From Pseudomonas sp. (GTDB lineage: Bacteria; Pseudomonadota; Gammaproteobacteria; Pseudomonadales; Pseudomonadaceae), in assembly GCA_007117785.1 (NCBI GenBank), contig SKFV01000123.1:1-20200 (forward strand): DNA of 20,200 nt, read 5' to 3'. Positions 1 to 7,237 of this stretch are shown one piece after another (position 1 is the first letter of the stretch; each line of letters starts with the position of its first letter). Below the pieces are notes generated by a model. That model had not been told where the DNA came from. It worked only from the letters and a program-made list of their open reading frames with translations, and searched no databases. The translations under genes and the position numbers were made by a program.

Positions 1-2
1 CC

Positions 3-128
3 TTTGTGCAGGCGGAGTCTACACTGATCTCGGGACCCAAAAACAAAAAGCCCGAGACCATGCAAAAAATACTTTATTGGCAACCAGCCAGCCTGGTTGA
101 TGCCCTGCTCCTTGCGGGGTGGCAATGA
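3..128 (+). CDS. 3' end of an unidentified gene (partial)
   Basis: One plus-strand frame is open from the left edge to a TGA at 126-128 and encodes the last 41 residues of a protein ending in LVDALLLAGWQ. The stop overlaps the ATG of the next gene as ATGA, the usual sign of translational coupling in an operon, which is the main reason to believe this frame is coding. The residues match no family that I recognise. The alternative is that the frame is open by chance and the stretch is the leader of the TfoX-like gene. Confidence 0.45.
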   Translation, partial: FVQAESTLISGPKNKKPETMQKILYWQPASLVDALLLAGWQ

Positions 129-412
129 ATCAGGATGAATTACTGACCTTGCGCAACCTGGGCAAGACATCCGCACAATGGCTCCACGCCAGCGGCATCC
201 ACAATGCGGAACAGCTGCGCCAGCTCGGCCCGGTCAGCGCTTACCTGCATGTACGCAATCGCGGCTTTCGTGCCTCGCGTTCACTGTTGTTCGCCATTGC
301 CGGCGCCCTGCAGAATGTACACTGGAATGATCTGGACGCCGACTACAAGTCATGTCTGCTACAACAGCTGGAGCTGGCCGAAAGTGGTCAAACGCGGGGA
401 ATTCAGCGCTGA
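125..412 (+). CDS. TfoX C-terminal-domain protein
   Basis: A 95-residue protein made only of a domain like the C-terminal part of TfoX/Sxy. The opening LRNLGKTSAQWLHASGI, followed by AEQLRQLGPVSAYLHVR, is the helical pattern typical of that domain, which is distantly related to helix-hairpin-helix folds. Full TfoX promotes competence gene expression in Haemophilus and Vibrio. Stand-alone C-terminal proteins like this one have no firmly assigned role, so no competence function is claimed. I chose the ATG at 125 because GGGGTGG lies just upstream and the start overlaps the preceding stop; a GTG at 119 in the same frame is possible. The gene lies 140 bases before the cyclic-nucleotide-binding gene and may be transcribed with the partial gene on its left. 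Confidence 0.75.
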   Translation: MNQDELLTLRNLGKTSAQWLHASGIHNAEQLRQLGPVSAYLHVRNRGFRASRSLLFAIAGALQNVHWNDLDADYKSCLLQQLELAESGQTRGIQR

Positions 413-552
413 AATGACCCGCGCCGGATAGCCGGGTACGAGCGTCTGTTGCCAGTTTCCCTCGCACACTATATGTTGTGAGTTATAACAGTGGCAGCCG
501 TCAATCTCGTGCATCACTGATGGCTTCGGATCGAACAAAAGGAATGTGCCTC

Positions 553-1347
553 ATGTACCTGATCGGTGACCAGCCCGCGTATGCGGAAAAACTCATCAAC
601 ACCCTGCAGTCCATCCCCGAGCGCCTGCTGGACGGGCTGGAACCCTGCGGTGATGAGGTTGCACTCGGGCCCGTGGATGATCTCTATGAGCACATCGGCC
701 AACGGCATCTGTATCTGCTGAAAAGTGGCCTGCTACATGCGCTGATTGATGGCAAACCCCTGTTTTACCTTCAGGAAGGTGACCTTATCGGCCTGCGTCA
801 AGGACTGAACGCCGCCCCTTGCACCTACCTCAGTGAAGAGTCACTGGTACTGGTGCCCTTTGAACGCGACGCGCTGTTCAAACATATCCACAGCAATAGC
901 CAGCGACAGGAGCTATTCACCCAGTACATTCTTGGCCAAGCCGCCCTGATGTCGGATGCGCTGGCACACAACAAACCGGTAGAAGTACGCCCGGTGACCG
1001 GCTTTCAGCACTTTGATGCCGGCGCCGAACTGATTCGCCAAGGCGATGAGGCAGGCCATGTCTTCATCATCACCGAAGGGCATGCTGAGGCCTTTGTCGA
1101 AGGTATTAAGGTCGGCGACGTACAAAAGGACGAGATTTTTGGTGCCATGGCGCTGTTCACCCGTGAAAAGCGCTCAGCTACGGTTATCGCCAGCGTGCCC
1201 ACCACGGTGATGATGATTCCAAAAGAGCAGTTCCTTGCCCTGATGCAGAGCAACCCGCGGATTGCCCACAGCCTTATCGAGAGCATGGCGCGGCGTATTG
1301 ACCTGATGAACAAGGAATTGACCCAACTGAAACAGAAAGCCAGTTAA
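553..1347 (+). CDS. cbpA: Cyclic-nucleotide-binding protein, CbpA-like
   Basis: A 264-residue protein with a clear cyclic-nucleotide-binding fold at about residues 147-230 (FDAGAELIRQGDEAGHVFIITEG, then a phosphate-binding cassette ending KRSATV). A second, degenerate copy seems to lie at about 35-107 (LYLLKSGLLHALIDGKPLFYLQEGDLIGL). There is no DNA-binding helix-turn-helix at the C-terminus, so it is not a CRP-type regulator. Its place beside a PrrF-type RNA and the phu genes matches P. aeruginosa PA4704, CbpA, a cAMP-binding protein; the name rests on that synteny. In the cassette the usual Glu of the FGE motif is Ala (residue 198), so cAMP binding is not assured. The start is uncertain: the frame is open back to a GTG at 478, with ATGs at 520 and 544. 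I chose 553 because AAAGGA lies ten bases upstream. A TGTGA half-site at 477-481 could belong to a Vfr site but is incomplete. Confidence 0.8.
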   Translation: MYLIGDQPAYAEKLINTLQSIPERLLDGLEPCGDEVALGPVDDLYEHIGQRHLYLLKSGLLHALIDGKPLFYLQEGDLIGLRQGLNAAPCTYLSEESLVLVPFERDALFKHIHSNSQRQELFTQYILGQAALMSDALAHNKPVEVRPVTGFQHFDAGAELIRQGDEAGHVFIITEGHAEAFVEGIKVGDVQKDEIFGAMALFTREKRSATVIASVPTTVMMIPKEQFLALMQSNPRIAHSLIESMARRIDLMNKELTQLKQKAS

Positions 1348-1364
1348 AAAGTCCATTCTCAGTC

Positions 1365-1392
1365 TTGACATGCAAATGATAATCATTATTAT
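1365..1392 (+). promoter_or_regulatory. Sigma-70 promoter with Fur box for the PrrF-like sRNA
   Basis: TTGACA (1365-1370), a 16-base spacer and TATTAT (1387-1392) form a strong promoter reading rightward. A second TATTAT at 1390-1395 would give a 19-base spacer. A Fur box at 1372-1390 matches 16 of 19 positions of the GATAATGATAATCATTATC consensus and fills the spacer and the -10, so iron-loaded Fur should block transcription. The box lies after the cbpA stop, with no protein gene starting downstream on this strand, so it serves the RNA. Confidence 0.88.
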
Positions 1393-1398
1393 TATTAA

Positions 1399-1536
1399 CA
1401 AGGCCAGCGCAAGCTGGTCTGAAAATACCTGAAGTCTCCTTCAGTATTTTCGATAACGCCCTGTCTCTGACAGCCGTTATCTCCTCATCAGGCTAATCAC
1501 GGATTAAGCCCGCTGCGTGCAGCGGGCTCTTTTTTT
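1399..1536 (+). ncRNA. prrF: PrrF-type iron-responsive sRNA
   Basis: A transcript of about 138 bases is bounded by a Fur-repressed promoter and an intrinsic terminator. It should fold into a 5' hairpin (1402-1419, GCAA loop), a second hairpin (1421-1451, GAAAATAC with GTATTTTC) and a third (1452-1481, GATAACG with CGTTATC). An unpaired stretch, TCTCCTCATCAGGCTAATCA, follows at 1480-1499. From memory this stretch closely matches the conserved target-pairing core of Pseudomonas PrrF RNAs, which in low iron repress mRNAs of iron-containing proteins such as sodB and TCA-cycle enzymes with Hfq. Location between a cbpA-like gene and the phu genes is the same as in P. aeruginosa, where two copies stand in tandem; only one is seen here. 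The exact 5' end is inferred from the -10 position. Confidence 0.88.
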
Positions 1537-1537
1537 A
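1507..1537 (+). terminator. Intrinsic terminator of the PrrF-like sRNA
   Basis: A perfect 9-bp stem, AGCCCGCTG (1507-1515) with CAGCGGGCT (1520-1528), has a four-base loop and is followed by TCTTTTTTTA. This is a strong rho-independent terminator on the plus strand. On the minus strand no T-run follows the stem, so it should not stop the converging phuW transcript. Confidence 0.93.
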
Positions 1538-1573
1538 TCTGCCGCTGATAAAGCCGACAACAAGCACTGGCGC

Positions 1574-2431
1574 TCAACGAAACTGCGCACAGTGATCCTG
1601 TTCCGGCTGCGCCGGAGTCAGCCACACCCAGTCCGCCTGCCCGGCATCCGGCAAGTCACTGCCGGCTTCCACCAGCATGACCACCATCGGCTCAGCCATG
1701 GCCGATGGCCAGTGCAGAGGCACGCCAAGGTCCTTGCGCACATGAAAAGCCCCCGCCACCAGCAGTCCGGGGGCATCCGCGCTGCTCAGCACTGCCGCCA
1801 TACGTTGGTCGCGAGCCTGCTGAATCGCCAGCATCGCCGGCATACGCTCTTCAGGCAACTTGTCGCAATGTGAGCGCTGCATAATCCGGCCCAATTGATC
1901 GCGAGCTGCCGAGCTATAACGCTGCTCATCCAGCGGCTCGGGTTGCTGATAGGCCGCCTGTATCTCGCTGCGACTGAGATTACTTGCCAGCAAGCGCTCG
2001 GAGTAAGTCAGTCCCCACCGCACCAGCTCGCCATAGGCCGACCAATCCCAGCCCTGCCAGCCCAGCTCTTCTGGCAAGCTCACATCATCCGGTAAGGACT
2101 GGCCTTGCCATTGATCCAGCTGTGGCTGTTGCTCACTGCGCAGCATTTCCACTACCAGGCTGGCTTGTCTGCGCTCGCTCTGCAGTGCCTGCAATAGCCA
2201 CAATTGCAGTGCCTGATGGTCAGGGTTATCGTGCTTTTCACCCAGCAGTACATAGGCTTCATCGGCCAGGGCCGCCACCAATACTGCAGGGCTTTCCCAT
2301 TCCCCTGTACGGGTATTCAGCACCTGCCCCAGATGCTCGGCATCCATACCCTTCGGGCTCTGCCAGTCTGGCAAAGCCAGTACTGGCAAGGGCATCAGCA
2401 TCAACACCCAGCAGGTAACGAACACACGCAT
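1574..2431 (-). CDS. phuW: ChaN-like periplasmic heme-uptake protein, PhuW-like
   Basis: A 285-residue ChaN-family protein. Residues 1-19 form a signal peptide (hydrophobic run ending PVLA), with no lipobox cysteine after it, so the product should be soluble in the periplasm and not a lipoprotein. The family signature is seen at 64-72 (GEKHDNPDH). ChaN of Campylobacter binds heme cofacially as a dimer; heme binding here is inferred from family and position. It is the last gene of the phuUVW operon, 19 bases after phuV, with GGAGGT six bases before its ATG. The order permease-ATPase-ChaN is that of P. aeruginosa PA4707-PA4705. Its stop faces the sRNA terminator across about 37 bases. Confidence 0.85.
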   Translation of the reverse strand: MRVFVTCWVLMLMPLPVLALPDWQSPKGMDAEHLGQVLNTRTGEWESPAVLVAALADEAYVLLGEKHDNPDHQALQLWLLQALQSERRQASLVVEMLRSEQQPQLDQWQGQSLPDDVSLPEELGWQGWDWSAYGELVRWGLTYSERLLASNLSRSEIQAAYQQPEPLDEQRYSSAARDQLGRIMQRSHCDKLPEERMPAMLAIQQARDQRMAAVLSSADAPGLLVAGAFHVRKDLGVPLHWPSAMAEPMVVMLVEAGSDLPDAGQADWVWLTPAQPEQDHCAQFR

Positions 2432-2450
2432 GGAATACCTCCAGCCAGAT

Positions 2451-3212
2451 TCAGATAATAATGAGCGGACAGTCTTGCTGGGGATGGCGTTCTACATGCA
2501 CCTGCACGCCAAAAATATCGGCAATCTGCTTCGCCTGTAGCACATCCCAAGGCTTACCCAGAGCTGCCATTTGTCCGCGATGCAGCATTAGGATGCGGTC
2601 AGCATAACGGGCAGCCAGATTCAAGTCATGCAGGATCACCAATACCGAGCCACCGGCAGCAGCGAAATCGCGCGCCTGACCTAGGGTCACTTGTTGATGG
2701 GCCAGATCGAGTGACGCAGTCGGCTCGTCAAGTAGCAAGCAAGCACCTGGCTGCTGCCAGACCTGCGCCAGCACCCGCGCCAGATGCACCCGCTGGCGCT
2801 CACCACCCGACAGAGTCAGGTAATTGCGCCCACGCAAATGACTGATATCCGCCGCCTGCATAGCCTCATCAATTATCTCATGGTCACGTTGCCAGCCGGT
2901 ATCATGCGGCAGGCGCCCCATGGCGACCACCTCTTCGGCGACAAAAGGAAAGGCCAGTGTCGACTGTTGCGGCAATACAGCGAGATGGCGCGCGCGCTGA
3001 TCATCTGCCCAGCTCGATAACGTGTGATTACCGAGCCAAACCTGCCCCGCGCCCGGCCTTAACTCACCCGTCAGCGTTGCCAATAAAGTACTTTTACCCG
3101 CACCGTTATTGCCCAGAACTGCAACCACCTCACCAGCTTCAAGGGTAAAGTCGATATCACTGAGGATAGTGCAGCCGCCTCGCGTACACGCCAGGTTTTC
3201 AGCACGCAACAT
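2451..3212 (-). CDS. phuV: Heme ABC transporter ATP-binding protein
   Basis: A 253-residue ABC ATPase of the HmuV/PhuV type that powers heme import across the inner membrane. Visible motifs are Walker A GNNGAGKST (34-42), the Q-loop region LPQQSTLAFPF (80-90), the signature LSGGERQ (134-140), Walker B CLLLDEP (158-164, Glu163) and the H-loop His195. The stretch EEVVAMGRLPH is characteristic of HmuV and separates it from the iron-siderophore FecE group. The ATG shares one base with the phuU stop, and GGGAGGT lies six bases before it inside phuU, so the two should be translationally coupled. Confidence 0.93.
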   Translation of the reverse strand: MLRAENLACTRGGCTILSDIDFTLEAGEVVAVLGNNGAGKSTLLATLTGELRPGAGQVWLGNHTLSSWADDQRARHLAVLPQQSTLAFPFVAEEVVAMGRLPHDTGWQRDHEIIDEAMQAADISHLRGRNYLTLSGGERQRVHLARVLAQVWQQPGACLLLDEPTASLDLAHQQVTLGQARDFAAAGGSVLVILHDLNLAARYADRILMLHRGQMAALGKPWDVLQAKQIADIFGVQVHVERHPQQDCPLIII

Positions 3213-4249
3213 CAGAGACCTCCCCGACGCTGAGCGTTCATCAACAACAGCAGAAAGAAGGGTGCACCCAGCAGAGCAGTCAGAATCCCGATCGGCAGTT
3301 CAGCCGGGGCAATCACCAACCGTGCCACCACATCAGCCATCAACAACAAGGCCGCACCCAGCAACATGGCTGCAGGTATAACCCGGCGGTGATCAGCACC
3401 GAGCATGAGACGCACCAGATGCGGTACCACCAGACCGACAAAGCCGATCAAGCCCGCCATCGCTACACAGGCACCCACACCCAATGCCGTCAGCAGAATC
3501 AACTCCCGCTTGACCCGCTCAACACGGATGCCCAGATGCCGCGCTTCCGACTCACCGAGCAAGAGGGCGTTCAGTGCCCGCGCCTGACGCGGCAAGCGCC
3601 ACCAGACCAGCGCGCAGCAAACAATCAACACCAGGACTTTCAACGGGCTGGCACCTGCCAGGCTGCCCATATTCCAGAACGTAAGATTGCGCAGGGTGGC
3701 GTCATCCGCCAGATACCCCAGCAAACCGATCGCCGCTCCACTGATCGCGGTAATCGCAATACCGGCCAGCAGCATACTGGCCACCGAGGTGCCTTGCGCA
3801 GTCTGCCCCAGGCGATACACCAGCAAGGTGGTCAGCACACCGCCGACAAAGGCACCAAGGACAGTGCCATAGGCTTGCCAGGCGGTTGGCAGGTTAGTGA
3901 ACAGCCAGCCACTGAAGACAATCACAAGCGCCGCGCCCAGGGCTGCACCGCTGGATACCCCGATCAACCCCGGATCAGCCAGCGGGTTGCGGAACAGGCC
4001 CTGCATCACGGCCCCCGTGAGCGCCAACGTGGCACCAATCAGCAAGGCCAACAGACTGCGCGGTAGGCGGATCTGCTCGATAATCAGCCGGGTTTCAGCG
4101 GCCACCTCACCCCAGCCAATCAGCGCACGCAGGGTATCCATCGGGTGGATAGCCACCGCACCCAGGGTCAAAGACAAAATAAAGCTGGTTACCAGCAACA
4201 ATGACAACAAGGTCATGATGAGCAGGCGCAACCGCTGGCTTGCGAACAT
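3212..4249 (-). CDS. phuU: Heme ABC transporter permease
   Basis: A 345-residue FecCD-family permease with about ten hydrophobic segments. The family motif RLPRSLLALLIGATLALTGA is followed by MQGLFRNPLADPGLIGVSSGAALGA, and the C-terminal GLVVPHLVRLMLGADHR segment forms the contact with the ATPase. It pairs with PhuV to import heme. AAGGA lies six bases before the ATG. It is the first gene of the operon: the next gene upstream is divergent and unrelated (a Rieske protein), so the binding protein PhuT, the heme carrier PhuS and the receptor PhuR are not in this cluster. No convincing Fur box is seen in the 57-base divergent gap. Confidence 0.92.
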   Translation of the reverse strand: MFASQRLRLLIMTLLSLLLVTSFILSLTLGAVAIHPMDTLRALIGWGEVAAETRLIIEQIRLPRSLLALLIGATLALTGAVMQGLFRNPLADPGLIGVSSGAALGAALVIVFSGWLFTNLPTAWQAYGTVLGAFVGGVLTTLLVYRLGQTAQGTSVASMLLAGIAITAISGAAIGLLGYLADDATLRNLTFWNMGSLAGASPLKVLVLIVCCALVWWRLPRQARALNALLLGESEARHLGIRVERVKRELILLTALGVGACVAMAGLIGFVGLVVPHLVRLMLGADHRRVIPAAMLLGAALLLMADVVARLVIAPAELPIGILTALLGAPFFLLLLMNAQRRGGL

Positions 4250-4306
4250 GCAGAATCCTTCAATGAGCCACTGGCCTTAACCAACCGGCAAAGGGATAAT
4301 CCTCCT

Positions 4307-4642
4307 ATGATGACGGACAACCCCACTTCAACGCCACTCTGCCGCCTGGATGAACTCAATGATCCGGGCAGCAAAGGCATCCTTTACCAGGGCCTGTCGC
4401 TGTTTGCCGTGCGCCAGGGGCAACAGGTATTTGTTTACCAGAACCGCTGCCCACATCGCGGCATTCCCCTGGAATGGACGCCGGACAATTTTCTCGACAG
4501 CTCCGGGCGGCTGATCCAATGTGCGACCCATGGTGCACTCTTTCTACCGGAGAGCGGTGAGTGTGTTTCCGGCCCCTGCAGCGGCGAGTATCTGCGCCAG
4601 CTCGCCTGCACCGTCCGCGACGGCCAGGTGTGGCTGGAATAG
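4307..4642 (+). CDS. Small Rieske [2Fe-2S] protein
   Basis: A 111-residue single-domain Rieske ferredoxin-like protein. The cluster ligands are visible as CPHRG (Cys48, His50) and CATH (Cys72, His75), separated by 21 residues. There is no signal peptide, transmembrane segment or oxygenase catalytic domain, so it is a soluble cytoplasmic electron carrier or assembly protein whose partner is unknown. The ATG at 4307 is preceded by AAGGGA ten bases upstream; a second ATG follows directly. It is divergent from phuU and converges on sfsA with six bases between the stops. Two further cysteines (86, 91) follow the second ligand pair. Confidence 0.85.
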   Translation: MMTDNPTSTPLCRLDELNDPGSKGILYQGLSLFAVRQGQQVFVYQNRCPHRGIPLEWTPDNFLDSSGRLIQCATHGALFLPESGECVSGPCSGEYLRQLACTVRDGQVWLE

Positions 4643-4648
4643 TCAGGC

Positions 4649-5359
4649 TTACTGAAAATCAACCGGTAGTTGCCCGGCCACGCGCAAGCCCTCAGGCTCG
4701 GGAATAACCGACCAGGCCAACACCTCGACACCAGCCGCCACTGCCTCACGCAGGCATTGCCCATATGCAGGATCAATCTCATCGGCCGGCCGGACCCGAT
4801 CAATGCCAGCATGCATCACGCAAAACAACAGGCATGCGCGGCGGCCGCTAGCGACCACTTCGACAAGCTCGCGCAGATGCTTCTGCCCCCGAGTGCTGAC
4901 CGCATCCGGAAAGGCCCCAATGCGGTCAGCCAAGCCCAGGGTGACACTTTTTACCTCCACCACACACTCGCCCGGATCACTGAGCAAAAAATCAAAACGA
5001 CTGCTTCCACCAGCCAGCTTTACCTCGGCGCGTTGCGCACGATAACCGGCCAATGGTGTGATCAGCCCCTCTGCCAGCGCCGCCGCAACAACCTTGTTAG
5101 CTCGCGCACTGTGAATACAAGCCAGCTCACCCGGTGCCACTTCAATCAGCTCCCAGGTACCGGGTAATTTGCGCCCCGGCTTGTGCTGCAGACTGACCCA
5201 TACCCGACTGCCCGCTTCGCCACAATTGCGCATGGAGCCGGTATTCGGGCAATGCAAAGTCAGTTCACGGCCATCCTCCAGACGCACATCCGCAAAAAAA
5301 CGTTTGTAGCGCCGCAGCAGCACCGCGGCCTGTAACGGAGGGTCGAAAGGAATCAACAT
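4649..5359 (-). CDS. sfsA: SfsA, sugar fermentation stimulation protein
   Basis: A 236-residue SfsA-family protein, close to the E. coli length. Recognisable segments are PPLQAAVLLRRYKRFFADV near the N-terminus, then LHCPNTGSMRNC, and near the middle FDFLLSDPGECVVEVKSVTL with the acidic residues of the family's nuclease-like fold. E. coli SfsA was described as a DNA-binding protein affecting maltose metabolism, but its molecular role is unsettled. I chose the ATG at 5359, which overlaps the 3' end of the aminotransferase gene by seven bases; a TTG at 5368 would add three residues. No strong ribosome site is seen before either, which fits translational coupling to the upstream gene. Confidence 0.93.
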   Translation of the reverse strand: MLIPFDPPLQAAVLLRRYKRFFADVRLEDGRELTLHCPNTGSMRNCGEAGSRVWVSLQHKPGRKLPGTWELIEVAPGELACIHSARANKVVAAALAEGLITPLAGYRAQRAEVKLAGGSSRFDFLLSDPGECVVEVKSVTLGLADRIGAFPDAVSTRGQKHLRELVEVVASGRRACLLFCVMHAGIDRVRPADEIDPAYGQCLREAVAAGVEVLAWSVIPEPEGLRVAGQLPVDFQ

Positions 5360-6525
5360 GTCGGCCAAGTGCGCAAACCCTGCTGCAAACGCTCCAGCGC
5401 CTGCTCCAGTCGTGGTCGATTGGTGGTGTAGGCAAAGCGCACATTCTGCTCAGCCTGGTGCTGACCAAAATCCAGCCCCGGGGTCAGTGCTACATGCTGC
5501 GACTCAATCAAGTGTTGGCAAAGTGCCTGACTGTCGCCACCCAGACGATTGATATTGGCATAGATGTAAAAAGCGCCCTGTGGCGTGACCGGGATGTCAA
5601 AACCCAGATCGCGCAAACCAGGCAACAGTAAATCTCGACGTTGCTGAAAGGCCTCGCGACGCTGCTCGCAAATCGCCAGGGCTTCTGCCTGCAGCGCTGC
5701 CAGACCGGCAACCTGGGCCATACTAGGTGCGCAGATGTACAGATTCTGCGCCAGCTTTTCCAGTTCCGGCACTGCGGCTTCCGGTGCCACCAGCCAGCCC
5801 AGCCGCCAGCCGGTCATGCCAAAGTATTTGGAAAAGCTGTTGAGCACAAAAGCATCGTCGGCCACTTCAAGGACCGAAGCGGCCGGCTCGGCATAGGTCA
5901 GACCGTGGTAGATTTCATCCACGATCAAATGGCCGCCCAATTGCCGGGTAGTATCGGCCAACTGTTTTAGTGCATCACGCGATAGCAGAGTACCGGTTGG
6001 ATTGCTTGGTGAAGCAGCCATCACTGCGCGGCAATCACTATCCCAGTGCTCACGCACCAGTTCTGGAGTCAGTTGATAAGCACTGGCGGCACTGGTCGGA
6101 ATCAGCCCGGCCCGGCCTTCAACCAGGCGCAGGAAATTGCGATTACACGGATAGGCTGGATCAGCCATCAAGACCTTTTCGCCAGGATTGATCAGCAACG
6201 CACTGATCAACAGCAAAGCTGCCGAACCACCGGGGGTAATCACAATGCGCGCAGGGTCGATGTGCAGGCCATGCCGCTGGGCATAGAGATTTGCCACCGC
6301 TTCCCGCAGGGCTGGCAAACCGAGTGCTGGGGTATAGCCGGTTAGCCCCTCTGCCAGTGCTCGCTGACCCGCCGCCACAATCGGTGCTGGAGTAGCAAAA
6401 TCGGGCTCACCAATTTCCATATGGATCACATCTGCCCCAGTCGCTTCAAGCGCTCGCGCCCGTGCCAGAACCGCCATGACGTGGAAAGGCTGAATATCCG
6501 TCATGCGCCGGGCCCACTGACTCAT
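5353..6525 (-). CDS. PLP-dependent aminotransferase, AspC-type
   Basis: A 390-residue class I/II aminotransferase of fold type I. The PLP-binding lysine is Lys233 in SFSKYFGMTGWRLG. Asn175 in SPSNPTGT and Asp203 with Tyr206 in IVDEIYHG are the other cofactor contacts, and GYTPALGLPALREAVA is the usual N-terminal family block. The same position next to dksA is occupied in P. aeruginosa by a gene labelled aspC (PA4722). The substrate cannot be fixed from sequence: aspartate, aromatic and alanine aminotransferases share these motifs, so no symbol is given. It is first in a two-gene operon with sfsA and divergent from dksA. Confidence 0.9.
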   Translation of the reverse strand: MSQWARRMTDIQPFHVMAVLARARALEATGADVIHMEIGEPDFATPAPIVAAGQRALAEGLTGYTPALGLPALREAVANLYAQRHGLHIDPARIVITPGGSAALLLISALLINPGEKVLMADPAYPCNRNFLRLVEGRAGLIPTSAASAYQLTPELVREHWDSDCRAVMAASPSNPTGTLLSRDALKQLADTTRQLGGHLIVDEIYHGLTYAEPAASVLEVADDAFVLNSFSKYFGMTGWRLGWLVAPEAAVPELEKLAQNLYICAPSMAQVAGLAALQAEALAICEQRREAFQQRRDLLLPGLRDLGFDIPVTPQGAFYIYANINRLGGDSQALCQHLIESQHVALTPGLDFGQHQAEQNVRFAYTTNRPRLEQALERLQQGLRTWPTC

Positions 6526-6723
6526 ACATTGACTCCACTAATAAAAACCCGATGATACCGGGCTGTACTAAAGAATCCAGTCATGTAAGGTGACCGGCCA
6601 GCAGCAAAAAGTAGCGTAAGGGCAAAGGTTCTGGTAGTTTTGCCCGCTTGCAGCCCATGGCAGCAGCTCTCAGGCCCAAAACCCGGCCTGATACAGGACT
6701 TTAGCGAACAGTGAGGGGTTCTC
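6526..6723. promoter_or_regulatory. Divergent intergenic region with dksA leader hairpin
   Basis: These 198 bases separate the aminotransferase and dksA starts. A possible plus-strand promoter is TTGACT (6529-6534), an 18-base spacer and TGATAC (6553-6558), which would give dksA a long leader. A 7-bp inverted repeat, TCAGGCC (6670-6676) with GGCCTGA (6685-6691), lies about 30 bases before the dksA ATG and could fold in the leader. It has no T-run after it, so it is not a simple terminator. Promoter assignment is weak. Confidence 0.35.
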
Positions 6724-7167
6724 ATGCCCAGCAATGCCAAAGAAAAAAACTCCATGTTGATCCGTGGTTTCGTGCCCTATAAAGAAGCCAAGGGTGAGGA
6801 GTACATGAACGAGCGTCAGCTCGAGCATTTCGCCGAAATCCTCAACTCCTGGAAGCGAGAGTTGATGGAAGAAGTGGACCGTACCGTGCACCATATGAAA
6901 GACGATGCCGCCAACTTCCCCGATCCGGCTGACCGCGCCAGCCAGGAAGAAGAGTTCAGCCTGGAACTGCGCACCCGTGACCGCGAGCGCAAACTGATCA
7001 AGAAAATTGACCAGACGCTGCAGCGAATCGAGGACGACGACTACGGCTTCTGCGACTCCTGCGGTATCGAGATAGGCATTCGCCGCCTCGAAGCACGGCC
7101 AACAGCGACCTTGTGCATTGACTGCAAGACGCTGGCCGAAATCAAGGAACGCCAGACCGGCAGCTGA
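6724..7167 (+). CDS. dksA: RNA polymerase-binding transcription factor DksA
   Basis: A 147-residue DksA that binds RNA polymerase through the secondary channel and works with ppGpp in the stringent response. The coiled-coil tip motif DPADRA (Asp67, Asp70, Ala72) equals D71/D74/A76 of E. coli, so full activity is expected. The zinc finger is complete: Cys110, Cys113, Cys131 and Cys134. This is the zinc-containing form, not the Cys-poor DksA2 that P. aeruginosa also has. The N-terminus up to the ATG at residue 28 (EEYMNERQ) is variable in the family; I kept the ATG at 6724, which has GAGGGG upstream. gluQ follows 70 bases later with no terminator between them. Confidence 0.97.
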   Translation: MPSNAKEKNSMLIRGFVPYKEAKGEEYMNERQLEHFAEILNSWKRELMEEVDRTVHHMKDDAANFPDPADRASQEEEFSLELRTRDRERKLIKKIDQTLQRIEDDDYGFCDSCGIEIGIRRLEARPTATLCIDCKTLAEIKERQTGS

Positions 7168-7237
7168 TCACTGTCGGCCCTTACCAGGCAGCAACCCATC
7201 CGGGTGGCTGCCCGGCATGCCTTTCCGGACCGGTCTT

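Noticed and set aside
29..56. CTCGGG ... CCCGAG inverted repeat with A-rich loop, looking like a terminator
   Set aside because: The loop is 16 or more bases, no T-run follows on either strand, and the stretch lies in a probable coding frame.
477..497. Vfr/CRP site before the cbpA-like gene
   Set aside because: Only the TGTGA half is present; the other half does not match, so it is not listed as a feature.
3389..4066. 225-residue open frame antisense to phuU
   Set aside because: The product is low-complexity and rich in Gln, Arg and Thr, as expected from reading a GC-rich membrane-protein gene backwards; phuU itself is clearly coding.
4250..4306. Fur box for the phuUVW operon
   Set aside because: GATAAT occurs once at 4295-4300 but the remaining positions of the 19-base box do not fit.
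7118..7237. N-terminal extension of GluQ from 7118
   Set aside because: It overlaps the 3' end of dksA and the extra residues are unlike the family, whose homology begins at 7238.
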